A DNA stretch of 64,000 bases from Juglans regia. Lineage: Eukaryota; Streptophyta; Magnoliopsida; Fagales; Juglandaceae. Below the pieces are notes generated by a model, which was given only the letters and a program-made list of their open reading frames with translations, ran no database searches and had not been told where the DNA came from. The stretch covers positions 248,001-312,000 of the forward strand of contig NC_049916.1 in the NCBI RefSeq assembly GCF_001411555.2, written 5' to 3'. Position numbers and translations under genes: made by a program. Below, one piece after another: positions 11,475-21,504 of this stretch; the first letter of the stretch is position 1, and each line of letters opens with the position of its first letter.

Positions 11475-12994
11475 TTCACTACAATACGCAAAGAAGGGAT
11501 ATTACACACACACCTAAGAAATCTGCCGCGTCCATCCAAGTTAGAAAAAAAATAATTTAGACATGTCGCAAAATCGAAAAATCGCTAGGCTTCAAAATCA
11601 TCTTTTGCGCCGCAATATCCAATTATTAAATTTCTAACCTAATTCCCGCGCAAATTCAAAAAACAAATATGGGAGAATTAATCATAAATCTCAACCATAC
11701 TCCCACTATCTTAAGTAGTCATCTAGTCCTAGTCACATGTAAAGACATAACCTACTAAAATCGCAGTAACCTTTTGGGCCAGTCTACAAGGACAGCTACT
11801 TCAACCACAGTAACCTGTTGGGCCAGTCTACAAAGATGGTTCATATAAGACCATTACAGTCCATTTTTCTTGTTCCATCAGTGCATTTACAGTTCTTACT
11901 GGGGTCACTGTGGTCTTTTGGCTATACAATGCATTTACAATTCTTACTGGGGTCACTACAATTTTTTTCAGTCTATCATCTACACTGACATTTCTAACTA
12001 AGACTACTTAGTGGGAATTTTTCTATTTTATCAATAAAGACTAATGTATAAACATTTAAGCCTAACATTCATAGATGATAAAATAGTCACATATCCACAT
12101 GTTCAATTCACATATACATGTCATCACATTTAATATAACAAATTAAATAAAAGATCACATGTAATATTAACATAATGGAATAAAAAAAAATAGCATGAAT
12201 ATAACTATATATTCACATGTGATCACATTTAATCTAAAACATTAAATAAAAAATCACATGTAATATAACAATATATCTTAGCATATATTAAGTCATGCAA
12301 ATTTCATCCCCTCTTTTTATTTTCTGTTAAAAAAAATGGCTTGAAAAAATTGGGCCTTTTTTTTTTAAAAAAAAATGCCCAGTTTTTTTTTTTTTTTAGA
12401 CACTGAAGGGCCGAATGGCCCAAAAAAAAATTGGGCCAAGCCCAGCCCGAGTGCAGGAAAACAAAAAAAAAAAAAAAAATTGGGCTGGGCCGTGAGGCCC
12501 AAGCCCATGGAAGGCAGATGACCTAATGGTCATCTCCTTCCTTGCTTCGGCTACTGTTCACGTGAACAGTAGCCGTTCGAAGCAGCACCCATGGAGCCTC
12601 CCACGCAGCACCGCAGGCGGCGGAAATGATCGGTCCAAGCAGCAGGGTGCTGCCGACCACCTTGCTGGTGCGCTTTGCGCCTCCGTGGTGCGCGCAGCAC
12701 CTCTCTGGTGCGCGCTGCACCACGGTGGTGCGCGCGGCACCGCAGGGGTGCGCGCTGCACCGTGCTGCACCGCGCAAGTGCGCTCTGCACCGCGCTGGTG
12801 CGCGCTGCACCTCTGTGGTGCAGGGCAGCACCTCGCGGTGGTGCGCGCAGCACCACTGCGTTGGTGCGCCTTCCTCTTTTTTTAGAACTAGAGAGAAAAA
12901 AAGAGGATGAAAAAAGAACACCATATAAATCTCAAGCATATGCGAGAAAAAAAATATAAACTGGAAGCAATTTAAAAAATAGCTCTGATACCAA
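11475..12994 (-). other. Copia untranslated leader with initiator-Met primer site
   Basis: Positions 12981-12994 read TTGGTATCAGAGCT on the element strand, directly after the 5' LTR. This is the standard plant primer binding site complementary to the 3' end of initiator tRNA-Met. The leader then runs about 1.5 kb to the gag ATG. It is long, with A-rich runs at 12,350-12,480 and the GC-rich minisatellite described separately. Confidence 0.9.
12655..12862. repeat. GC-rich minisatellite in the Copia leader
   Basis: Imperfect tandem units of about 12-24 bp are built on GGTGCGCGC(T/A)GCACC, each of which is itself nearly palindromic. Because of this, long open frames exist in most of the six frames; they read Ala/Arg/His/Cys-rich repeats and are not genes. 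It lies 130-340 bp inside the primer binding site, so it would be part of the genomic RNA leader. Confidence 0.88.
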
Positions 12995-13442
12995 TGTTAG
13001 AATGCACAGCGGAAAAATACCTCAAGCTCAATTTAAAGAATTGATCCACAAGTTTTTCCAGATTGATAAACTCCAAGCGTTTCCTCTTAGTGGCAAAAGT
13101 GTACTACGTAGTATAGAACTAGAGTAACACTTAATCAATCCACAGCCTAAGTATTTTATCAAAAGAGAACAAAAAGAGAGAGAGTCTTTTTCTATTTTTT
13201 AGATGGTGCCAAAAACATAATTGGGGAGGACTATATATAGTCCTCCTATGCACGGCCGGCCTTAAAGGCCAGCCTTCAATATTCAAGTGTAACAGCAGTA
13301 ACGCATGGCTTAAAGCCATGCGTTACATGCGTTACAAGTAACGCATGGCTTCGTTACATGCGTTACAAGTAACGCATGGCTTTAAGCCATGCGTTACAAG
13401 CAGGAGGGGGTCAGCCCCACTTGGGCGCCCCTCCAACTAATA
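12995..13442 (-). repeat. Copia 5' LTR (element orientation), 448 bp
   Basis: It matches the other LTR with a handful of substitutions and is about 31 bp longer. The extra length comes from one more copy of the CGTTACATGCGTTACAAGTA / AACGCATGGC repeat near 13,315-13,380. The palindromic TATA segment is at about 13,228-13,243. Confidence 0.95.
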
Positions 13443-15048
13443 CTTTCAAATCCCAAATTAGCACAAACTTTCGTTGCCGTTCTCAGTGCCATGCCTTCTG
13501 CAACCACAAGTTTCTCACAAAGTTTCACATTTGCACTTACACATGTCATGATAGCTCCTTGATCATTCCTTATGATTATACCTAAACCTGTTTTATTATG
13601 TTTTGTACAAACAGATGCATCCCAGTTTGCTTTAAGCCAGTTGTAGCATGGTTTCTTCCATCATGCCTCTCTTCTGTCACCTTCTTCATTAGCAGTGATA
13701 GACAATTCTTTAATTAGGAAATTTAAGAACAAATTCCTATCTGAACTTATTGTCATCACCACCTGATAAGGACCCTCTAAAGCTTTCCCATGAACTACAT
13801 AATTCCTCCTTATCCAAATCCTTCTTATAATAAAACAGACCAACTAAAAGTCATCCACCGATAACTTAGCAATCAAATCTGACCATAAAACACAGAAATC
13901 TATAGTTGAATTTGGTCATTTGTTTACAGGACTTAGAGACTCAACCCGAACATCACTTGCAGCAGGGCAACTCTACAATACATGAGACACTGTCTCTACT
14001 TCCCTTTTACAGATATTACATAAATCGGATTCTAGCATCTTCCTTTTAACCAATTTTTGCAAAATAGATAGTAAGTCATGGGTAGCCTTCCACACAAACA
14101 GTTTAATCTTCATTGGTATATTTAAGCTCCACATCTGTTTCTAATTGATCAAACCTGCAATTTCACCAGAGCACTCGCCCTTCACTTGTCTGTTGAGAGT
14201 TTGTTACAAGTAATAAACACTTCTCACACTGAATCTACCATTTGCAGTATACCCCCATATCAATTTATCCTAAGCATATTTTCTGCTTATTGAAATCTTG
14301 CAAATTAGCTCCATTTCATCCACCTGAAGCAGCTGTGAGATCAAATCTTTTTTCCAATAGCTTTCATCTTTATCAATCAACTTAGAAACTGCTACATCAC
14401 TACTTAGAATTGTTATAGGGGATTGGACTTTTAAAGGAACAGGTCTTGGAACCCATCTATCATGCCAAATTCTGATATTGTTACCATTACCAACTCTCCA
14501 CACACTTCATTCTTTTATTAATTCTATTGAGGACCATAAACTCTTCCATATCATAGAAGAATTAAAACCCTTTTTTGCATTCAAAACATTACCATCTCTA
14601 TAATACACTTGCCTCATTATTTTTGTTACAAGAGAGCTTGGGTTATTCAGGAACCTCCATATTTGCTTTGCCAACATAGCTTTATTAAAAAATTCCAAGT
14701 CCCTAAAATCCAAACCATTACTCCCTTTTGACTCCCCCATTTTTCCATTGGATCTTCTTCTGATTTTGACTATACCCCTACCAAAACTTCCCCATCATTG
14801 AGCTAATCTCCTTTAACAACTTCTTTGGTAACTAAAAAACCCTCATAGTGTAAGTTGGGATGCTTGAATAACAACTTTCAGCATAATTTCCTTCACTGCT
14901 TGTGATAGAAAATTGTTCTTCCAACTTAAGATCTTAGCCCAAATCCTCTCTTTAGTAGCTCTAAATGATTGATACTTTGACCTTCCAACCATAGTTGGAA
15001 GACCCAAGTATTTTTCATAATTGTTGTTAGCTAAAACCCCCACAACAC
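13443..15048 (-). mobile_element. L1-like LINE remnant 1, 5' part (RNase H, zf-RVT, RT C-terminus)
   Basis: Continuation of the LINE split by Copia. On the minus strand it aligns with 42,070-43,697. The pieces are RNase H with the WIRRNYVVHGKALEGPYQVV linker, a zf-RVT region, and reverse transcriptase C-terminal pieces: WRVGNGNNIRIWHDRWVPR, LDFRDLEFFNKAMLAKQIWR and NNYEKYLGLPTMVGRSKYQS. Several stops and frameshifts break it. The rest of the RT and the endonuclease are missing beyond the MITE at 15,052. Confidence 0.88.
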
Positions 15049-15051
15049 TTA

Positions 15052-15379
15052 GGCCACGTTTGGTTGTTAAACTCATCTGAGTTCAATTCAGTTCAGTCTA
15101 ATTTTAAGTTAAGTCTAACATCTAAACACCCAACTCTCAAATTACTAAACTCATCTCAACTCAAGACCTCTTTACACTTGGGACCCACAACCTTTTTCAA
15201 TTCAACACTTCCTTACACGTGGGACCCACAACCTTTTTCAACTTTCCATAAATACATCTAAATTCATCTTAACATCCAAACACATTTAAACTCATCTTAG
15301 GTGGATCCCACAAAACTCACTCTACCATCTCAATTCACAATTATTCATAAAGAACTCAACTCAGCTCAACATCCAAACC
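15052..15379. mobile_element. Tourist-like MITE (copy of 43,698-44,030), one end eroded
   Basis: It starts GGCCACGTTTGGTTGTT after a TTA and ends with CAACATCCAAAC, which is the other inverted end minus a few bases. The duplicate at 43,698-44,030 shows both TTA target copies. The interior is rich in AACTCATCT/CAACTCA. Homology to block copy 2 stops here. Confidence 0.82.
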
Positions 15380-16306
15380 ATACAAATGTATCAAAGAACC
15401 TTTTACTTGGAATACCACAAAAACTTTTTCATAGATTATGCATTTGATAGATAATAGGAAGTGTATAAAAAAATAAAGCCCCATCTTGCTGGTTAGAAAC
15501 CTCATTTGACATCACTCTTAAGCATTTCTCTATTGAGTCTTATATAATTTGAGACACTTGGTTCTCATAAATAAGAACATGTTGGGATATAGGTGTCTAG
15601 TAATGAGCTTTAGAATTTATTATATTTTGTTTTAGAAAGGTACTTATTACATGGTTTTTGCTTTCATTCACATTCACATTCTCTACCCAGAGGTTGAATG
15701 TTGAGGTATAAGTCCTGGACCTAATCTTGACTTCGGGTTGTTTGTATTGATTTCTATTGTCTCTTTTACCAAGGTTTTAAGTGCTGGTCCCACTGAAAAG
15801 TATGCAGTGCCATTTTAAGTTTCGATGGCATGTTATGTTAAATATGAAAAACTTGTGATGATGGTTGAAAGGATGAAATATGATTTAGGCGAGAAAAATA
15901 GTATATGCATTATTCTTGTTGGAGCTGGATGTATCAGAGAATGATGTAATGTTTTTGAGTTTTGTATGTGTGAGCATTTTAAGCTAAAGAGGTCAAGTGC
16001 TACTATGGGGTTCTGATTCTATTATGTTGTACTAAATAAGTCAGTTAGTCAGTACTTTTATGGTTAATCAATAGTGGCAGTACATTATCTACGTATACTT
16101 TTATGGTTAATTAGTGCTAAATAAGTCAGTTAGTGTGACACATGACTGGATCCCACAATTTGTGACATATTATATTGCTATCAAATCATTACTTGTTTGG
16201 ACAATCTGCTGACATTAATATATATATTTATATATATGCATGATACAAGTAGTTTGTATCTTATTCTACCCCAACTGTTTCATTCATTATAATTATAATA
16301 CGATGA
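15380..16306. other. Intergenic, no gene seen
   Basis: AT-rich sequence without a supported ORF, right of the duplication boundary. The region may include the eroded 5' part of the Harbinger-like element that follows, but no terminal repeat was found. Confidence 0.5.
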
Positions 16307-17379
16307 ATGATGACCACACCATTTGATGAGGATCCATTCTTCACCACTCTCTTACAAAGTGGTGGACAAGGGGAAGGCAGTACCCCTTTTGATAGCATAG
16401 ATGATAATATTCTGGTCCATTTTTCACATCACGAAAGTGAAAAATGCCACTCTCTAAAAGATCATTTCGAGGTGTGTCTTTCACCGCATAAGAGGACAAT
16501 CTCCTTATTTCAACTTGGCTAAACATTAGCATCGATGTTATACACGGGAATGACTAAAAATCTGCTCAAATGTGGGAGAGAATAGGTGAATATTATAATG
16601 AGTATAAAAAACCAAACAGTCCTGAACGTTCTGTAGTGTCATTGATCAATCGATGACAATGTATCTAAAAATGCACAAATAAATATTGTGCTGCTGTTGC
16701 CCAAGTAGAGTCAATACATCGCAGTTATGCCACAGAGCAGGACAATGTAATAATTTAGTTTCTCCTTGATTTTTTTTAGTGCTTGAGCTCATTTTTACTC
16801 TAACATTCTCACTTGGCTCATTTAAGCTTAAGAAGGCCAAAATATTGTATAAAGAGAATGAGAAGGCGAAGTACACTGTGGAACATTACTAGTCTATTAA
16901 CACACCAACCGAAATGACAGCAACATATGTCGATGTTGTACACGAGGAGGAGACCACTTGGGAAACGTCCAACCATTGCTGATTCAACTCCGCTAGCAAA
17001 TGAAACTCTCAATGACAACAACGAGATCGTTGGTGAGAGACCTCTAGGCAATAAGAGTGAGAAAGAGAGGGAGAGAAAGATGAAGTCTAGAGAAGGTGAA
17101 GATGCTGAGTTTAATAAAAAGCCTTAAGTCGCATGATTGATGATAGAATCGTGTGCATGGTGGAAAGGAGAGAATCGGTCACCAAGGCCGCGAGCGATTG
17201 AATGTCATTAATTGCACTTAAGAAGAAGAAGATTGATATAGAGATTATGAAATTAGATCTTGCTGGCATGAATGCAATGCAATAAGACTATTTTCAAACT
17301 TTTCAAAAGGAAGTTTACGAGAAAATGAAGAATAGATCTGCATCCACATCTCCATCCACACCTATTGGAGGGAAGTAAT
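16307..17379 (+). pseudogene. PIF/Harbinger-type ORF1 (Myb/SANT-like, 'GST-T3-like') remnant
   Basis: Read across frames, the plus strand shows the order of plant PIF/Harbinger ORF1 proteins, often annotated as glutathione S-transferase T3-like. First comes MMTTPFDEDPFFTTL; then a trihelix-like block DNLLISTWLNISIDVIHGND, stop, KSAQMWERIGEYYNEYKK and SERSVVSLINR-like sequence (about 16,495-16,650). Next is a basic block RRPLGKRPTIADS and ERPLGNKSEKERERKMKS (about 16,950-17,080). Last is a C-terminal coiled segment KKKIDIEIMKLDLAGMNAMQ (about 17,222-17,281). At least four stops or frameshifts kill it. In the family ORF1 binds DNA and helps the DDE transposase; no transposase ORF is visible nearby. 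Confidence 0.75.
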
Positions 17380-17639
17380 TGTTTGATACTTCTACTCCTT
17401 TGCTTGTTGTAAATATGCATTAATGTAGTTAGATGGTAGACTTAGTTTCTGATTTTAGTTGCTGCCTAGCCACATGTGCTTGGCTAGGCAGCCACTATGT
17501 GTCAGATCTAGGATAGTTTGGAGTTTATGTTTGAAATGTGTGTGTTGTACTATTTGGGCTGGAAGCTATGGATGTTCTGGATGTTGCTAAGTTTGTATTA
17601 TTTTGTGGATGTTGCTGAGATGTATTTTGCTGCTGAGTT

Positions 17640-17870
17640 TATGTTCAAGTGCAGATTTATGCGGACTTTTTTTAGTAGTGCAGATTTATGCAAGTGCAGA
17701 TTGATGCAGCCTTTATGTTATAGTGCAGATTTTTTTTAGTAGTGTGTATAGTGCAAATCTTTTAGTATTTTTTTTTATTTTTTTAGGTTAGTGCAAATCT
17801 TTGTAGTTTTTTAGTAGTGCGTATAGTGCAAATCTTTTAGTAGTGCAGACTTTTTAGCAATGCGAATCAC
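17640..17870. repeat. Short imperfect direct repeats, TAGTGCA(G/A)AT
   Basis: About eight spaced copies of AGTGCAGATTT or AGTGCAAATCTTTTAGTAG. They follow the Harbinger ORF1 remnant and may be subterminal repeats of that element. The short ORF here (17,518-17,739) is low-complexity and is not called. Confidence 0.6.
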
Positions 17871-17879
17871 GCCTGATGA

Positions 17880-18848
17880 GTCCATGAATACAAAATGGTT
17901 GCATTTAACTACTCATCTAACAAACAACAACACAGAGGTACTTATAGTTTGGATAGAAGAAAGTTTGACAAAAAAAAATAGAGTTGGATGGAAAATATGA
18001 AAATTTGATTTGTAATTAAGACATTTACATAGAATTTTAGATGAGTTTAATTAGACATTTGTGGTTATAAGCATTAAATGACTATTGAAAATATGATTTT
18101 TTTAACCAATAATTTAATTAGAATATGATTAATAATTAACATATAATCAGTGGAATGGTAAAATATGATAAAATTAAATAAATTAAAAATTAAAAAAATT
18201 AAATTAATATTATTTTATTATATAATGAATAAATAGATAATTCAATGTGAGGATTTGATGTGAATGAAATAGGTAAAGGTAAATTTATCTCATATTATTT
18301 TATTATTATATAATGAGTAATTAGATAATTCAAGCTAAAAATTTGACGTGAATAAAACAACCAAAATCTAATTCATCTCATATTAACAAAAATTTAAATT
18401 TAACTTTGATTATTCGAATGAGAGTGCTCCCCAGAGCTAACATACAACCCAACTGAACACCGGCCTACTTAAAAAATAGGAACAAAATAAGACTAGGGCA
18501 GCCAGCTACTGCCATGACGTGTGACGAAAAGTTTTTAGAGTAATGCTACACAACTTTTTCAACTTCCACGCACCACATTTTTTAAAATTTTTAATATTTT
18601 TTAATTCTTTTTTTTTAGTTTATATTTTTTAAACAAATTTAATTCTTCTATTCATTATTCATATCTTAAATATTTGATAAAAGAAAAAATAATAAAAATT
18701 AAAAAAAATGTAGTGTGTGGAGGTTGTGTGAATAGTAGGAGGTTGTGTAGATATTGTCTTGTGTGAATAGTAGGAGGTTGCATAGATATTTTCAAATTTT
18801 TAACCTGTTCTTTTGTAATTTCCAAAGAAGTCGTGAGTCGTGAATCAT
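17880..18848. other. AT-rich intergenic; start of LSI2-like duplication block
   Basis: No gene seen. From about 18,700 the GTGTGAATAGTAGGAGGTTG repeats begin, shared with about 27,600, so the left edge of the duplicated LSI2-like block lies here. Confidence 0.6.
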
Positions 18849-19329
18849 AGGGCTGTAAAATGAACAGGCTACTCGGCAGACAGTTCGAATTCGACTAGAT
18901 TAAACTCGAAATCGACTCGAATCGAATATTAAATGGGTCATTTGTAAACATAGAATTAGGTTCGATTATTAAACGATACAAACTCGTATAAAGTTCGACC
19001 AGCTTGATTAATGTTCGAGAACAAACTCGCATGAAGCTCGACTCGTATATATTTATACATATATAATAAAATAGCCAAAAGTTAGATATATATATTTTAT
19101 AATATTCATAATGATGTATATAAACTTAGTCTTACTTATAGTCTACTACATATACTATATATAAATTTATAATATTAACTTCTAGTCTTATAGAACTAGA
19201 AGTTATGATGAATACATGAGTCCAATAAATATATAACATTATAAGTTTACAAGTTCTAATGAATACATAAGGTTTATACAAAAATAATATTATACAAAAT
19301 ATTTTTTATATATAAGTTTTATATATAAT

Positions 19330-19640
19330 ATATAAAAAGAAAGAAAATCACTCAAATATTATTACTAAATTTTGATAAGTACATAAGATATTAGTAGTTA
19401 TATTAATATAAACTATACTTATATTAATATAGTTATACTAAATTATTATAACTAATACTAATAGTCTAATATAGACTATAATTATATTATATTAATATAG
19501 TTATACTAAATCACTATAATTAATACTAATAGCCTAATATAGACTATAGTTATAGTTATATTAAATTACTATTACTAATAGTCTAATATTAATACTATTA
19601 TATGGTTATATTAATCACTATAACTAAATCATTATAGTCT
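19330..19640. repeat. AT-rich degenerate tandem repeat
   Basis: Repeated TAATACTAATAG(T/C)CTAATATAG / ATAGTTATACTAAAT units of roughly 70 bp. It is conserved in order in the duplicate at about 28,190-28,460. Confidence 0.7.
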
Positions 19641-19960
19641 ATAACTATGTATTAAATGTATTTCAAATATATATAAATTATAATTTTTAATTTTCCAAAC
19701 CATCAGAATTTTTTTTAATGATCATTTAAAAACAATAAAAAATAAGGCCATCTTAAAACAAGTTCAAAGATTTAACCAAAAAAAAAAAAAAAAAACAAGT
19801 TCCAAAGAGAAACTGAAGCCCATGTAAAAAAAAAAAAAAAAAGGCCATGCTAGTTTTTCAAAATCAAAAGGGTATAAAAGTACTTTTATTTTTTTTGAAA
19901 TAGGTATAAAAGTACTTAAACATAGATTCTACCCCTTTATTCCAACTAGGGTCACATATC

Positions 19961-19973
19961 TCTATAAATACAA
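19961..19973 (+). promoter_or_regulatory. Candidate TATA box of the LSI2-like gene (copy A)
   Basis: CTCTATAAATACA followed by a GA-rich leader-like stretch, 2.7 kb before the ATG, so a 5' UTR intron would be needed. In copy B the matching position is where the 1,118-bp inverted-repeat element sits. This is inference from position and motif only. Confidence 0.35.
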
Positions 19974-20902
19974 ATTTAACTTTACAGCAAGTCAACTAAC
20001 TACTCAGTCATAAGAAGAACGGCGGCATCTTTCTTTCTTTTCAAGGCTGCTTTAATAAGCTGTAAACTTGAAAGAGCAAGAGGAAAGTCAGAAAAGTGGC
20101 TAGACGAAGGCTTGGCTGGGGTGGTGCGGCAAAGCTACCGTGCCTTGAGGGATAACTCGGAGAGAGAGAGCCATGCCTTGAGCAAGAAGAGAGAGAGGTT
20201 ACCGAGAGAGAATCGTGCGTGGATCTGCAGTCTCCTTTTCGGTTGATCATTATTTTTTTCTTTTCTTTTTCTTTCAACCTCATTTTCTCTGTTCTATTTC
20301 TCTTTTGTTTGTTTTTTCTTCCATCGTGAATCTATTTTCTATAGATCTGAGTTAATGAACATTTTTTTTAAAACCTTTTATTTTGATTGTTGGTTTTCTT
20401 CTCCTGTAGATCTGAACATATGTTGATATATTTGAAGGAGTAATGTTACGTACAGTCGTGGAATGCGCAAATGCGATGTAGTCGCTTTGAAAAAGAGTGG
20501 GGTCTACTATTAAAAAATTAATTTCTTTTCAGGTGGGTCTCTTATTTATTCATTTTTTTTAAAGTGATTGCACGACGACTGCACGTTCACGACTGCAAGT
20601 ATCATTTCTCTATTTGAAGAGATCATATTCAAATCTCAATGTACTTAATATTTTTTTTGACCTTTTCGGTTGATATTTATTATTTCTTTTTCTTGCACTA
20701 AAATTTTGTATTAGTGAGTCGAGTTCGAGACGAGCTTGGCTCGGCTGGTTAACAGAACTGAGCTCAAGTTCATCTTTCTTGTACACGAGTCGAGCTTGAA
20801 CAGTTCTATAGGCCCAACTGACAAACGAGCCGAGCCCAAACTCGACTCGAGTAGTGAACGAACCGAGCTCGCACCAGTTCGCACACTCCATGCTCGCTCT
20901 AA

Positions 20903-21504
20903 GAGCATTGGCAATGGACTAGCCATTGCCAAGTCTAAAATTTGGCTAAAATCTTACATTTTGGCTATTGTATTAACTTTTGACTATCTAAGTCCACATT
21001 GGACTAGCTATTTTAAAGTCAAAATAATATTATTATATTATATATTTTAATAATATTTGACAAATTTTTTTTTTCATATTTTGTAAATATACTTCATATA
21101 TTTTAATAATATTTGATAAAAAAAAATTATACAACAATTCTTGAAACCAACAAATTAATTTTTGCTAACTTTTTTTTTTGCTATTTATATTTTTATATTG
21201 TGTATTAAGCTAATAATGATAGAAAATAAATGAACCCTCAATTAGAAACTTTATCATAAAAGAAAAGTAATTTGGCAAGAAAAATTACCAAAAAGGGAGG
21301 GAAAGGGAGGGAAATTGAGAAAAAATAATAAAAAACTCATTTGGTCCTTCAATAGTGTATAGCCAAATATAGCTAGGTGGGAAAAATTACTGTAGCTCAA
21401 AACTAAAATATATGGCTATAGCTAGTTCAATGTAGAAACTTTGTGATAAAAAAAGGTAAAATTTGCACTTGACTTTGGCAATGGCTAGGCCATTGCCAAT
21501 GCTC
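20903..21504. mobile_element. Tourist-like (PIF/Harbinger) MITE, 602 bp
   Basis: It has inverted ends GAGCATTGGCAATGG...CCATTGCCAATGCTC of about 32 bp and a TAA target duplication at 20,900-20,902 and 21,505-21,507. Block copy B lacks it: the flanks join as GCTCGAACTTGG near 30,541. Each end also contains GGCAATGG..CCATTGCC, so the ends fold on themselves. Confidence 0.92.

Larger units (their letters stand above)
5996..13442 (-). mobile_element. Ty1/Copia LTR retrotransposon, 7.4 kb, nearly complete
   Basis: The element lies on the minus strand inside LINE remnant 1. LTRs are 5996-6412 and 12995-13442. The 5-bp target duplication CTTTC (5991-5995 and 13443-13447) is confirmed by the empty site at about 42,070-42,090, where CCCTTTCAAATCCC is continuous. 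In element orientation: 5' LTR, initiator-tRNA-Met binding site, about 1.5-kb leader with a GC minisatellite, gag-protease, integrase, reverse transcriptase, RNase H, about 1-kb untranslated tail, polypurine tract, 3' LTR. The order integrase before reverse transcriptase defines Copia. One in-frame stop and one frameshift are seen in the coding part, so it is probably not autonomous today. The LTRs differ by only a few substitutions plus one indel, so insertion looks recent. Confidence 0.95.
1..15379. repeat. Segmental duplication block, copy 1 (SDR gene + LINE 3' half)
   Basis: This block matches 37,003-44,030 nearly base for base, apart from later insertions: position 1 corresponds to about 37,003 and the match stops at about 15,379. 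It holds the SDR gene, its intronic repeats, the 3' half of a minus-strand LINE and a Tourist-like MITE. It is longer than the other copy because it took in a 1,162-bp poly(A) element and a 7.4-kb Copia element. The left end lies outside the window. The right end falls within a few bases of a MITE terminus. The match was judged by eye; percent identity was not computed. Confidence 0.9.

Noticed and set aside
12523..12959. Six overlapping ORFs up to 138 codons on both strands
   Set aside because: They are by-products of the GC minisatellite in the Copia leader; all frames are open because the repeat has few A/T stops. Repetitive Ala/Arg/His/Cys peptides match no family.
17873..17883. CTGATGAGTCC, the core of a hammerhead ribozyme
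   Set aside because: The needed GGAC...GAAA partner strand does not follow (next is ATGAATACAAAATGG), and no second conserved box was seen, so no ribozyme can be supported.
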